A stretch of DNA of 64,000 nucleotides, taken from Eubacteriales bacterium (GTDB lineage Bacteria > Bacillota > Clostridia > Lachnospirales > Lachnospiraceae). The notes under the pieces are model-generated. The model was given only the letters and a program-made list of their open reading frames with translations. It was not told where the DNA came from and did not search any database. The position numbers were made by a program, and so were the translations under genes. Location: the NCBI GenBank assembly GCA_030536555.1, contig JAUNPU010000003.1:1-64000 (forward strand), given 5' to 3'. Positions 25,955 to 34,584 of the stretch are shown here, in pieces; the first letter of the stretch is position 1; the number at the start of each line of letters is the position of its first letter.

Positions 25955-26386
25955 ATGAAAAAGTACAGCATCTGCTTATATGTATTTCTGGCGGCCAGTC
26001 TGATCTGCCTGACCATCGGCTATCTGGCGCGGGTCAACAGCCTGCGGGCGGAGGGAGCAGGTCGTGACGGCCGCGGACCGGAGCATGTGGAGGAATACAG
26101 GGACGAGGAATCCGGTCTTACTGCAGGGGAGCCGCAGACCATGGCAGAGGATCAGATGGCTGCAAATGGGGAACAGGTGGAACATCGGATGGTGCAGGAG
26201 GAGTATTATCTGGTGGCGGAGGACGGATTTCTGCTGGTGTTTTTAAAGGATAAGGAGACCATCTGCCTGTACACCCATGTGCCGATCATGGACTTTCCGG
26301 CGGCGGAGCAGGACAGGCTGCGGGAGGGAATCTGGTTTCCGTCCATGATGGAGGTGTTTCAGTATCTGGAGTCCTATACCAGCTGA
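25955..26386 (+). CDS. Single-pass membrane protein with BofC C-terminal-like domain
   Basis: 143 residues. Residues 4-25 are a transmembrane or uncleaved signal segment (YSICLYVFLAASLICLTIGYL). A polar Glu-rich linker leads to a C-terminal ~60-residue module, beginning EEYYLVAEDGFLLVFLKDKE and ending FQYLESYTS, that resembles the C-terminal domain of BofC, an inhibitor of sigma-K activation in Bacillus. The similarity is by pattern only. ATG at 25,955 follows GGAGG. A sporulation role is a guess supported by nearby yqfCD. Confidence 0.6.
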   Translation: MKKYSICLYVFLAASLICLTIGYLARVNSLRAEGAGRDGRGPEHVEEYRDEESGLTAGEPQTMAEDQMAANGEQVEHRMVQEEYYLVAEDGFLLVFLKDKETICLYTHVPIMDFPAAEQDRLREGIWFPSMMEVFQYLESYTS

Positions 26387-26394
26387 AAAAAATA

Positions 26395-26422
26395 CTTGAA
26401 ATCGAAGCAGGAACTGGTACAA
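26395..26422 (+). promoter_or_regulatory. Extended -10 sigma-A promoter of the BaiN-type gene
   Basis: TTGAAA (26395-26400), 16-bp spacer, TACAAT (26417-26422) preceded by TGG, which forms an extended -10. Confidence 0.7.
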
Positions 26423-26467
26423 TAAGAAGAATGTGAGTAACGAAAGAGAAATATTCGGAGGAAGCGT

Positions 26468-27691
26468 GTGAAAAAACAGGTAATGATAATCGGCGGCGGG
26501 GCATCGGGGCTGGCGGCAGCCATCGGGGCAGTCCGTCAGGGTGCGGATGTGACCATACTGGAGCATATGGACCGGGTTGGGAAGAAGATCCTGTCCACGG
26601 GAAACGGAAGGTGTAACATGACCAACCTTGCCATGAAGGCGGAGTGCTACCGGTGCAGCCAGAAGCAGTTTCCCATGAAGGTGCTGGACCGGTTCTCGGT
26701 CTGGGATACACTGAAGTTTTTTGATGAGCTTGGGATTGTGACGAAGAATAAAAACGGCTATATTTATCCCAACTCGGAGCAGGCGTCCTCGGTGCTGGAT
26801 GCCCTTCGCCTGGAGACGGAGCACAGCGGTGTGAGGATTGTTACGGGATGTCAGATCAGGAGAATCAAAAAGGCAGGAAAGGGCGGATTTCTGGCGGAGA
26901 CGGATCAGGCAAGCTTCAAGGCAGATGCCCTGATTCTGGCAACCGGCTCCAAGGCGGCTCCGGTGACCGGCTCGGACGGAAGCGGCTATGAGTACGCAAA
27001 GTCCTTCGGTCACACAGTCATCACCCCCCTTCCGGCATTGGTGCAGCTGCGCTGTCAGGGAAAGCATTTTAAGCAGCTGGCGGGAATCCGATGTGAGGCG
27101 GCAGTGAAGCTGGTGTCGGAGGGGCGGACCCTGGCGGCAGATGAGGGCGAGGTACAGCTGACGGATTATGGAATCTCCGGCATCCCCACCTTTCAGATCA
27201 GCCGGTTTGCGTCGGTGGCTCTGGACCAGGGCAGACCGGTGACGGCGTATGTGGACTTCTTGCCTTCCAAGAGCATGGATGAGACCAGACAGTTTCTGCG
27301 CAGACGGGTGGAGTGTCTGGGATACCGAAGCTGCGGGGACTTTTTGACGGGAGTGCTGAACAAGAAGCTTGCCGGAGTGCTCTTGAAGCTTTCCGGCATC
27401 TCCATCGAGACCCCGGTGAATCAGGTGCCTGCGGGTAACTGGGAGCGGCTGGTGAAGCAGCTAAAGAGCTTTGAGGCGGTGGTGACGGCGACCAACTCCT
27501 TCGAGCAGGCGCAGGTCTGCTGCGGAGGCGTGGACACCCGGGAGGTCCGGGCAGAGTCTCTGGAATCCAAGCTGGTGCCTGGGCTGTTCCTGATCGGCGA
27601 GCTGCTGGATGTGGACGGTATCTGCGGCGGGTATAACCTTCAGTGGGCCTGGTCCACGGGGATGCTTGCGGGGCAGTGTGCGGGGCGGTAG
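26468..27691 (+). CDS. NAD(P)/FAD-dependent oxidoreductase, HI0933/BaiN family
   Basis: 407-residue flavoprotein. The N-terminal FAD-binding Rossmann motif is IIGGGASGLAAAIGA; GNGRCNMTN near residue 43 and the C-terminal GELLDVDGICGGYNLQWAWSTG are family landmarks. The family includes enzymes that reduce C=C bonds in bile acids (BaiN), but most members have unknown substrates. GTG start at 26,468 after GGAGGAAG. The stop codon lies inside the first copy of a tandem repeat that fills the following intergenic region. Confidence 0.88.
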   Translation: MKKQVMIIGGGASGLAAAIGAVRQGADVTILEHMDRVGKKILSTGNGRCNMTNLAMKAECYRCSQKQFPMKVLDRFSVWDTLKFFDELGIVTKNKNGYIYPNSEQASSVLDALRLETEHSGVRIVTGCQIRRIKKAGKGGFLAETDQASFKADALILATGSKAAPVTGSDGSGYEYAKSFGHTVITPLPALVQLRCQGKHFKQLAGIRCEAAVKLVSEGRTLAADEGEVQLTDYGISGIPTFQISRFASVALDQGRPVTAYVDFLPSKSMDETRQFLRRRVECLGYRSCGDFLTGVLNKKLAGVLLKLSGISIETPVNQVPAGNWERLVKQLKSFEAVVTATNSFEQAQVCCGGVDTREVRAESLESKLVPGLFLIGELLDVDGICGGYNLQWAWSTGMLAGQCAGR

Positions 27692-27877
27692 AACGTGCTG
27701 CGGGCAGTTTGCAGTGTGCGGGGCGATAGAACGTGCTTGCGGGGCAATGTGCAGGACGATAGAGCGTGCTGCGGTCAGCCTGTAGTGTGCGGGGCGATAG
27801 AATGTGCTGCGGGCAGCCTGCCGGAGCAGGACGATAGAACAAGCTTCTGGCAGCCTGCCGGGGCAGGCGGAGAGAAT
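27681..27877 (+). repeat. Degenerate ~37-bp tandem repeat spanning a gene end
   Basis: Five clear copies and one partial copy of a GC-rich unit with core CGGGGCGATAGAACGTGCTG start at 27,681, 27,719, 27,752, 27,790, 27,827 and 27,864. Spacings are 38, 33, 38, 37 and 37 bp. The first copy contains the last codons and the TAG of the upstream flavoprotein gene; the last merges into the leader of the next gene. It occupies nearly the whole 202-bp gap. Confidence 0.85.
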
Positions 27878-27893
27878 ATGGGAGAATGGATAT

Positions 27894-29486
27894 ATGATTA
27901 GATTGACACAGTTGAAGCTTCCGGCAGATCACACGCCGGAGGCACTTAAGAAAAAGATTGCGAAATCCTTGAAGATCGCTCCGGAGGCAATCCGCGCGGT
28001 TCATATCCGAAAGCAGTCGCTGGATGCCAGAAAGAAGCCGGAGCTGTTCTACAGCTATACGGTGGATGTGGAGACAACGGTGCCGGAGCAGCAGGTGGTA
28101 CATAAGGCGAAGAATCCCCAGATTCTGATTCACCACGAGACGGCGTATCGGTTTCCGGAATCCGGTGACAGGAAGCTTATAGATCCGCCGGTGATCATCG
28201 GCACGGGACCGGCGGGGCTGTTCTGCGGACTGATGCTGGCAAGACACGGATATCGCCCGATTCTTCTGGAGCGGGGAGAGGATGTGGACACAAGGCAGCA
28301 GCGGGTGAACCGGTTCTGGGAGACAGGAAATCTGGATACCCGGTCCAACGTGCAGTTTGGAGAAGGGGGAGCCGGGACATTTTCCGACGGAAAGCTGAAT
28401 ACGCTGGTGAAGGATCCCTTAAAGCGCAACCAGATGGTGCTGGAAATCTTCCATGAGTTTGGCGCCGGGGCGGAGATCCTGTATCAGAACAAGCCGCATA
28501 TCGGAACGGATGTGCTGTCTGATGTGGTGAAGCGGATGCGGGAGGAGATCATCCGTCTGGGCGGCACGGTGCGTTTCGGCTGCCAGGTGACGGACCTTCT
28601 GATGGAGTCGGGACGGGTAACCGGAGTGGTGACAGAAAGCGGTGAGGAGATCCGGTCTGAGGCTGTGGTCCTTGCCATCGGTCACAGTGCCCGGGATACC
28701 TTCCGGATGCTTTTGGAGCGGGGGATTCCCATGGAGCAGAAGTCATTTGCGGTGGGACTGCGGATCCAGCATCCCCAGAAGTTAATCAACCTGTCCCAGT
28801 ATGGCAGGGAGGATGCAGGACAGCTGGGAGCGGCAAGCTACAAGCTGACCAGCCAGACCTCCACCGGACGCGGTGTCTACTCTTTCTGTATGTGTCCGGG
28901 CGGCTACGTGGTAAATGCCTCATCGGAGGAGCACCGGCTGGCAGTCAATGGAATGAGCTATCATGCGCGGGCAGGCGAGAATGCCAACAGCGCGCTGATT
29001 GTGACCGTGACGCCGGAGGATTATCCGGATCAGACGCCACTTGGCGGCGTGGCATTTCAGAGGCGGCTGGAGGAGCTGGCTTACGCGGCAGCCGGAGGGA
29101 AGATTCCGGTGCAGCTTTACGAGGACTTTAAGATGAACCGGTCAAGCTGTCGTATCGGTGATGTGGAGCCGCAGATGCGGGGAGACTGGGCGCCTGCCAA
29201 CCTGCGCAGCGTGATGCCGGAGGTGCTGAACCGGTCGCTGATGGAGGCGATGGACAGCTTCGGTCGCATGATCCGGGGATTTGACCGCCCGGATGCGGTG
29301 TTCGCCGGTATTGAGAGCAGAACCTCCTCGCCGGTGCGGATCTGGAGAAATGAGACATTTGAGAGTGAGGTCCGCGGCCTGTACCCCTGCGGCGAAGGCG
29401 CCGGGTATGCGGGCGGCATTACCTCGGCGGCGATGGACGGGGTGAAGGTGGCGGAAGCGATTGGGAAGAAGTATCGGAGTGTGTGA
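27894..29486 (+). CDS. FAD-dependent dehydrogenase (COG2509 type)
   Basis: 530-residue flavoprotein. A ~85-residue N-terminal module precedes the FAD motif VIIGTGPAGLFCGLMLARHG; NVQFGEGGAGTFSDGKL and the C-terminal GEGAGYAGGITSAAMDG are conserved in this family of uncharacterised dehydrogenases. The start at 27,894 (MIRLTQLKLP) fits the family N-terminus and has GGGAGAA upstream; a longer in-frame extension would translate the tandem repeat and is rejected. Repeat array 2 begins 24 bp after its stop. Confidence 0.88.
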   Translation: MIRLTQLKLPADHTPEALKKKIAKSLKIAPEAIRAVHIRKQSLDARKKPELFYSYTVDVETTVPEQQVVHKAKNPQILIHHETAYRFPESGDRKLIDPPVIIGTGPAGLFCGLMLARHGYRPILLERGEDVDTRQQRVNRFWETGNLDTRSNVQFGEGGAGTFSDGKLNTLVKDPLKRNQMVLEIFHEFGAGAEILYQNKPHIGTDVLSDVVKRMREEIIRLGGTVRFGCQVTDLLMESGRVTGVVTESGEEIRSEAVVLAIGHSARDTFRMLLERGIPMEQKSFAVGLRIQHPQKLINLSQYGREDAGQLGAASYKLTSQTSTGRGVYSFCMCPGGYVVNASSEEHRLAVNGMSYHARAGENANSALIVTVTPEDYPDQTPLGGVAFQRRLEELAYAAAGGKIPVQLYEDFKMNRSSCRIGDVEPQMRGDWAPANLRSVMPEVLNRSLMEAMDSFGRMIRGFDRPDAVFAGIESRTSSPVRIWRNETFESEVRGLYPCGEGAGYAGGITSAAMDGVKVAEAIGKKYRSV

Positions 29487-29509
29487 GGGGACGGCATGAA
29501 GCTTGTGAT

Positions 29510-29766
29510 TTTGGACAATTTTGAGAGATTATCGGGAAAATTGTCCAAACGGGAGCCACTGCAGGGCTGTTTCAGGCGGATTACGGGGCTTTTTGGACAA
29601 TTACAGGGCTAAACGGGCAATTATTGTCCAAAGTTTCTGGATTTTTGGACAATTAATAGGCAAAAACGAAAGAAATTGTCCAAAACAGGCAAATTTAGCT
29701 GGATTTTGGCAGGATAAGACCGGAATTTGGACAAGAAACCGCTGAAATCGCCTGTAATTGTCCAAA
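29510..29766 (+). repeat. Composite inverted-repeat array 2 (TTTGGACAAT units)
   Basis: Four units of 40, 41, 41 and 41 bp: 29510-29549, 29592-29632, 29644-29684 and 29726-29766 (left arm of the last is TTTGGACAAG). Gaps between units are 42, 11 and 41 bp. The layout is the same as array 1, with the same 11-bp centre and both outer gaps shorter by 10-11 bp. Inner sequences of units 1, 3 and 4 have CG at positions 14-15. The array fills most of the 404-bp gap between the flavoprotein gene and proB; the remaining 124 bp before proB show no clear promoter or terminator. Confidence 0.9.
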
Positions 29767-29890
29767 ATCTATGTTATGATTGCTTATAAGCGCAGGAAAG
29801 TGACATAGAGATACAAGCCCATGAAGGAAAGAATTTGTTCCGCCCGGCAGCAGCTGACAATATGCCATAGGAAAAGTTCAGGGAGAGATT

Positions 29891-30742
29891 ATGAGTACAG
29901 AGACAAGAGAACATCTGAAAGAGAAGAACAGAATTGTAATAAAGATTGGCTCGTCTTCGCTGACCCATGAGGAGACGGGGGACTTGAATCTGCTGAAGAT
30001 CGAGCGGCTGATCCGGATCATCTGTGATCTGAAGGGACAGGGGAAGGATGTGGTGCTGGTTTCTTCGGGAGCGATTGCGGCCGGACGGCAGGCGCTGGGC
30101 GGGCAGCGACGTCCGCAGACCGTGTCAGAGAAGCAGGCCTATGCGGCGGTGGGACAGGCGCGGCTGATGATGGTGTATCAGAAGCTGTTTGCGGAGTACA
30201 ACCGGATTGCGGCGCAGGTGCTTCTGACGAAGGATACCATGACCAATGAGGTGTCCCGGTACAATGCGCAGAATACCTTCGATGAGCTATTGAATCTGGG
30301 GGCGGTGCCGATTGTCAATGAAAATGATACGGTGTCCACCCATGAAATCCAGTTCGGTGATAATGACCGGCTCTCGGCGATTGTTGCGGCGCTGATCGGG
30401 GCAGATCTGCTGATCCTGCTGTCGGATATTGACGGGCTGTATACAGATGACCCCAGACGGAATCCGGACGCGAAATTCGTGCCGGTGGTGCCGGAAATCA
30501 CGACAGAGCTGATGGAGATGGGCAAGGACACGGCGGAAAGCGGTGTAGGCACCGGCGGCATGGCGGCGAAGCTGGCAGCAGCCCGGATTGCCACAGACAG
30601 TGGTTCGGACATGGTGATCGCCAATGCAGCTGATGTGGAGATCGTCCATGAGATTATGTCCGGGGAAGAGCGGGGAACGCTGTTCATGGCACATACCAAT
30701 CAGGACTTTGACCTGATGGATTACATCAATTATCAATATTAA
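29891..30742 (+). CDS. proB: Glutamate 5-kinase
   Basis: Phosphorylates L-glutamate, the first step of proline synthesis. Amino-acid-kinase fold with IKIGSSSLT at the N-terminus, LVSSGAIAAGRQALG, and the feedback-site region FGDNDRLSA. At 283 residues it lacks the C-terminal PUA domain found in enzymes such as that of Escherichia coli (367 residues). ATG at 29,891 is preceded by a weak GGGAGA site. The partner proA lies two genes downstream. Confidence 0.95.
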   Translation: MSTETREHLKEKNRIVIKIGSSSLTHEETGDLNLLKIERLIRIICDLKGQGKDVVLVSSGAIAAGRQALGGQRRPQTVSEKQAYAAVGQARLMMVYQKLFAEYNRIAAQVLLTKDTMTNEVSRYNAQNTFDELLNLGAVPIVNENDTVSTHEIQFGDNDRLSAIVAALIGADLLILLSDIDGLYTDDPRRNPDAKFVPVVPEITTELMEMGKDTAESGVGTGGMAAKLAAARIATDSGSDMVIANAADVEIVHEIMSGEERGTLFMAHTNQDFDLMDYINYQY

Positions 30743-30775
30743 GGAATTTATACAGAGGAAAGGACAACTTGAAAC

Positions 30776-31003
30776 ATGAATCAGAATAATCTTGACAGAA
30801 TCAATGAATTATATCACAAAGCCAAGTCAGTAGGACTGACTGAGGAGGAGAAAGCGGAGCAGGCAAAGCTTCGAAAGGAGTATATTGAAAATGTTCGGCG
30901 CAATATGCGGGCGAACCTGAACAATATCTCGATTCAGGAGAAGGACGGCAGCATCACAGATCTGGGAAAGAAGTTCGGCGGAGTGACGGACACCCAGTCA
31001 TAG
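30776..31003 (+). CDS. DUF896 (YnzC-like) small protein
   Basis: 75-residue helical protein. The family pattern LDRINELYHKAKSVGLTEEEKAEQAKLRKEYI continues into NLNNI. In Bacillus subtilis the homologue YnzC is a small SOS-linked protein of unknown function; the operon position here points instead to co-expression with proline genes. ATG at 30,776 follows GAGGAAAGG at 12 nt. Confidence 0.88.
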   Translation: MNQNNLDRINELYHKAKSVGLTEEEKAEQAKLRKEYIENVRRNMRANLNNISIQEKDGSITDLGKKFGGVTDTQS

Positions 31004-31021
31004 GAAGCAACGGAGCGAAGA

Positions 31022-31675
31022 ATGAGAGCCTGCATCGTTGAAGAGGCAATGGGGCAGGAAAACCAACATGGCGGAACAGGTATGAATGACGAGAAAGAGA
31101 CTGGCATGAAAAAGCGTGAAATCAGGCTTGACATGAAGCGAATGCGTCAGAGCATGGATCCGGAGGAAAAGCAGGCGGCAGATGAGCGAATCTGCGATTT
31201 CCTTATGAATCTGGCGACAGAGGAAGCATGGGACATGGTATACTGCTATGTGTCCTATGGAACGGAGATTGATACGAACAAACTGATCCGGCGGCTGCTG
31301 GAACAGGGAGTCCAAGTGGCAGTGCCCCGGGTGGAGGATGCCGGTGAGGGCAGGATGGATTTCTACTGTATCCGTCACATGACAGAACTGACCTCGGGCT
31401 TTCAGGGAATACCGGAGCCGGTAAAGGAATGTCCGAAGGCAGAGAATCGTCTTGCGCCGGTGATCACGCCGGGGCTGGCATTTACGAAAAGCGGTGCGCG
31501 GATTGGCTACGGAGGCGGATATTATGACCGCTTTTTTGACAGGGAGCCGGAGCATCTGCGGATTGGGGTCGCCTATGAATTTCAGATTCGGAAGGAACTT
31601 CCGGCAGAGGAGACCGATCTTCGGATTCAGAGAATCGTCACGGATGCAGGAATCGGTGACTGCGATGTCGGCTGA
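31022..31675 (+). CDS. 5-formyltetrahydrofolate cyclo-ligase
   Basis: Converts 5-formyl-THF to 5,10-methenyl-THF with ATP, returning folate to the one-carbon pool. C-terminal family motif RIGYGGGYYDRFF with the preceding PGLAFTKSGARIGYG is clear, as are KREIRLDMKRMRQSM and VYCYVSYGTEIDT. The conserved domain begins at the ATG at 31,106; ATGs at 31,022 and 31,082 would add up to 28 non-conserved residues, so the true start is uncertain. It lies between DUF896 and proA. Confidence 0.9.
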   Translation: MRACIVEEAMGQENQHGGTGMNDEKETGMKKREIRLDMKRMRQSMDPEEKQAADERICDFLMNLATEEAWDMVYCYVSYGTEIDTNKLIRRLLEQGVQVAVPRVEDAGEGRMDFYCIRHMTELTSGFQGIPEPVKECPKAENRLAPVITPGLAFTKSGARIGYGGGYYDRFFDREPEHLRIGVAYEFQIRKELPAEETDLRIQRIVTDAGIGDCDVG

Positions 31676-31778
31676 TGCAGGAAGATGTCAGCTGACACAG
31701 GGAGACACAGGCGAGACAAATGAGACTGACTGAGGCAGGAAGAAAGCGTTGGATAGCAGCAGACAAGGAGGAAAAGCG

Positions 31779-33023
31779 ATGGATTTGATGGAAATCGGCA
31801 TGAGGGCAAAGCAGGCGGCAGTCTGCCTGAACAAGCTTGGAGTATCGGAGAAGAATGAGGGGCTTCGCCTGGCGGCCCAGGCGCTTCTGGACGGCGAGCC
31901 GGATATTCTGGCTGCCAATCAGGAGGATGTGGTCCGGGCGGCGGCAAATGGTATGAGTCCGGCGCTGATTGACCGGCTGGAGCTGACGCCGGCACGGCTT
32001 CAGTCCATGGCAGACGGTCTGCTGGAGGTGGCTGCGCTGGAGGATCCGGTGGGGGAGGTGCTTTCCATGAAGCAGCGTCCCAACGGGCTTTTGATCGGTC
32101 AGAAGCGGGTACCGCTGGGGGTGGTCGGCATGATCTACGAGGCGCGCCCCAATGTGACGGCAGATGCCTTCGGTCTCTGCTTTAAGACAGGCAATGCGGT
32201 GATTTTAAAGGGCGGCAGCGATGCAATCGAGTCCAATAAGGAGATTGTGCGGTGGCTGCGAAAGGGACTGCAGGATGCCGGGCTTTGCCAGGATGCTCTG
32301 CAGCTGATTACGGATACAGACCGGGAAGTGACACGGCAGTTCATGCGGCTCAATCAGTATGTGGATGTGCTGATTCCGCGGGGCGGTGCCGGACTGATCC
32401 GCACGGTGGTGGAGAACAGCACGGTGCCGGTGATCGAGACGGGAACCGGAAACTGTCATATTTATGTGGATGAGAGCGCTGACTTTACCATGGCGCTTGA
32501 TATCATCGAGAATGCCAAGACCCAGCGAATCGGCGTGTGCAACGCCTGTGAGTCCCTGGTGGTACATAGAAGAATTGCGGAGCAGTTCCTTCCAGAGCTG
32601 TGGGAGCGGCTTCAGAAAAAGCAGGTGGAGGTCCGGGCTGAGGCAGAAGCCCGAGCGATGGTTGACGGATTTGCAGAGGCCTCGGAGGAGGACTGGGGGA
32701 CGGAATATCTGGACTACATCCTGTCCTTAAAACTGGTGGATTCAGTGGATGAGGCAATCGCCCACATTAACCGGTACAATACCGGACACTCGGAAGCGAT
32801 CATCACGAAGGATTACGCCAATGCCCAGAAGTTCCTCAACGAGATCGATGCGGCGGCAGTCTATGTGAATGCCTCCACAAGATTTACGGACGGCAATGAG
32901 TTCGGGTTCGGTGCAGAGATCGGCATCAGCACCCAGAAGCTGCACGCCAGAGGTCCCATGGGGCTGACGGCGCTGACAACGACCAAATATATCATTTACG
33001 GAAACGGACAGGTGCGCAGCTGA
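31779..33023 (+). CDS. proA: Gamma-glutamyl phosphate reductase
   Basis: Reduces glutamyl 5-phosphate to glutamate semialdehyde, the second step of proline synthesis. Aldehyde-dehydrogenase superfamily with [12 protein letters not shown], the catalytic cysteine in IGVCNACES, and a C-terminal [21 protein letters not shown]. 414 residues from the ATG at 31,779, which has AAGGAGG; an upstream in-frame start lacks one. It closes the proB-DUF896-cyclo-ligase-proA operon. A short GGAATC hairpin (33033-33049) follows. Confidence 0.96.
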   Translation: MDLMEIGMRAKQAAVCLNKLGVSEKNEGLRLAAQALLDGEPDILAANQEDVVRAAANGMSPALIDRLELTPARLQSMADGLLEVAALEDPVGEVLSMKQRPNGLLIGQKRVPLGVVGMIYEARPNVTADAFGLCFKTGNAVILKGGSDAIESNKEIVRWLRKGLQDAGLCQDALQLITDTDREVTRQFMRLNQYVDVLIPRGGAGLIRTVVENSTVPVIETGTGNCHIYVDESADFTMALDIIENAKTQRIGVCNACESLVVHRRIAEQFLPELWERLQKKQVEVRAEAEARAMVDGFAEASEEDWGTEYLDYILSLKLVDSVDEAIAHINRYNTGHSEAIITKDYANAQKFLNEIDAAAVYVNASTRFTDGNEFGFGAEIGISTQKLHARGPMGLTALTTTKYIIYGNGQVRS

Positions 33024-33053
33024 TTCTGTAAGGGAATCGTTAAGATTCCGTAG

Positions 33054-33082
33054 TTGATTTTTCTAAAGTTTCTGTTTATAAT
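33054..33082 (+). promoter_or_regulatory. Sigma-A promoter of miaB
   Basis: TTGATT (33054-33059), 17-bp spacer, TATAAT (33077-33082). It is 50 bp upstream of the miaB start. Confidence 0.8.
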
Positions 33083-33131
33083 GAATTAGTCGGTTTGCAT
33101 ACCGAAATGTAATAAACAACGGAGTGAATTT

Positions 33132-34580
33132 ATGGAACAGAAGACAGAAGTTATGGGAGAGGCAGCAGTTCCCACCCAGGAGCCGGAGCGCCAGATGTAT
33201 TTTATGGAGCAGGTGAAGGCACTGGTGAAGCGCCGTTCTGAGGAGAAGGGACGACCGCTGACCTGCTGCATCAACACCTTCGGCTGTCAGATGAATGCCC
33301 GGGATTCGGAGAAGCTTCTCGGTATCCTGGAGCAGATCGGATACGTGGAGTCTGACAGTGAGGACGCGGATTTCGTACTGTACAACACCTGTACGGTCCG
33401 GGACAATGCCAACCAGAAGGTCTACGGACGGTTAGGCTATCTGCAGACCATCAAGCGGAAGCATCCGGACATGCTGATCGCCCTGTGCGGCTGCATGATG
33501 CAGGAAGCCACTGCTGTGGAGAAGGTGAAGAAGAGCTATTCTCATGTAGATATTATTTTTGGAACACACAATATTTTCAAGCTGGCGGAGCTTCTGTACC
33601 GGAAGCTTGCGGGTGAGAAGATGGTCATTGATATCTGGGAAGGGACGGACGAGATTGTTGAGGACCTGCCCATTGAGCGGAAATATCCTTTTAAGTCCGG
33701 CGTCAACATTATGTTCGGCTGCAACAACTTCTGCAGCTACTGCATCGTGCCCTATGTGCGCGGACGGGAGCGGAGCCGGAAGCCGGAGGATATCATTGCC
33801 GAGATCCGGCGGCTGGTGGCAGACGGCGTGGTGGAGATCATGCTGTTAGGACAGAATGTCAATTCCTACGGCAAGAACCTGGAGCATCCCGTTACCTTTG
33901 CACAGCTTCTGCGCCAGATCAATGAGATCGAAGGGCTGGAGCGGATCCGCTTCATGACCTCCCATCCGAAGGATCTGTCTAAAGAGCTGATTCAGGCGAT
34001 GAAGGACTGTGAGAAGGTCTGCAACCATCTGCATCTGCCCCTTCAGTCCGGCAGCAGCCGGGTTCTGAAGGTGATGAACCGCAGATACACGAAGGAGGAC
34101 TACCTTGCGCTGGTAGACCGGATCCGGGAGGCAGTGCCGGATATTGCGCTGACCACGGATATTATCGTCGGTTTCCCGGGAGAGACGGAGGAGGACTTCC
34201 AGGAGACTCTGGATGTGGTTCGCCGCGTCCGCTATGACAGTGCATTTACCTTTATATATTCGATACGGACCGGAACGCCTGCTGCGGCGATGGAGCAGGT
34301 GCCGGAGGAGATAGTAAAAGACCGTTTTGACCGGCTTCTGGCAGAGGTCCAGAAGATATCCGGTGAGGTGTGCGGCCGGGATGCCGGGACCGTCCAGAAG
34401 GTGCTTGTGGAGTGCCTGGATGATCACAAGGAAGGCTATGTGACCGGACGGCTGACCAACAATACCGTAGTTCATTTTCCGGGAGATGCATCTGTGATCG
34501 GCAAGATTGTGGATGTGTATCTGGAAGAATCAAAAGGATTTTACTACATGGGAAAACCAGTAGAGAATATGGAGGGTTAA
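33132..34580 (+). CDS. miaB: tRNA-2-methylthio-N6-dimethylallyladenosine synthase
   Basis: Radical-SAM enzyme that adds a methylthio group to i6A37 in tRNAs, acting after the MiaA product encoded downstream. The N-terminal UPF0004 domain has its cluster cysteines (TFGCQMN, NTCTVRDNA, LCGCMMQ). The radical-SAM cluster is Cys197, Cys201 and Cys204 (CNNFCSYC). A C-terminal TRAM domain follows. 482 residues with an ~35-residue extra N-terminus. It is followed after 4 bp by the L,D-transpeptidase gene. Confidence 0.96.
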   Translation: MEQKTEVMGEAAVPTQEPERQMYFMEQVKALVKRRSEEKGRPLTCCINTFGCQMNARDSEKLLGILEQIGYVESDSEDADFVLYNTCTVRDNANQKVYGRLGYLQTIKRKHPDMLIALCGCMMQEATAVEKVKKSYSHVDIIFGTHNIFKLAELLYRKLAGEKMVIDIWEGTDEIVEDLPIERKYPFKSGVNIMFGCNNFCSYCIVPYVRGRERSRKPEDIIAEIRRLVADGVVEIMLLGQNVNSYGKNLEHPVTFAQLLRQINEIEGLERIRFMTSHPKDLSKELIQAMKDCEKVCNHLHLPLQSGSSRVLKVMNRRYTKEDYLALVDRIREAVPDIALTTDIIVGFPGETEEDFQETLDVVRRVRYDSAFTFIYSIRTGTPAAAMEQVPEEIVKDRFDRLLAEVQKISGEVCGRDAGTVQKVLVECLDDHKEGYVTGRLTNNTVVHFPGDASVIGKIVDVYLEESKGFYYMGKPVENMEG

Positions 34581-34584
34581 ACGT

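Noticed and set aside
27804..27893. N-terminal extension of the COG2509 flavoprotein by 30 residues
   Set aside because: The extension is encoded by the tandem repeat, lacks a suitable ribosome site and is not part of the conserved family start.
29521..29745. Open frame of 74 codons across array 2
   Set aside because: It is a read-through of the repeat units without a ribosome site; not a gene.
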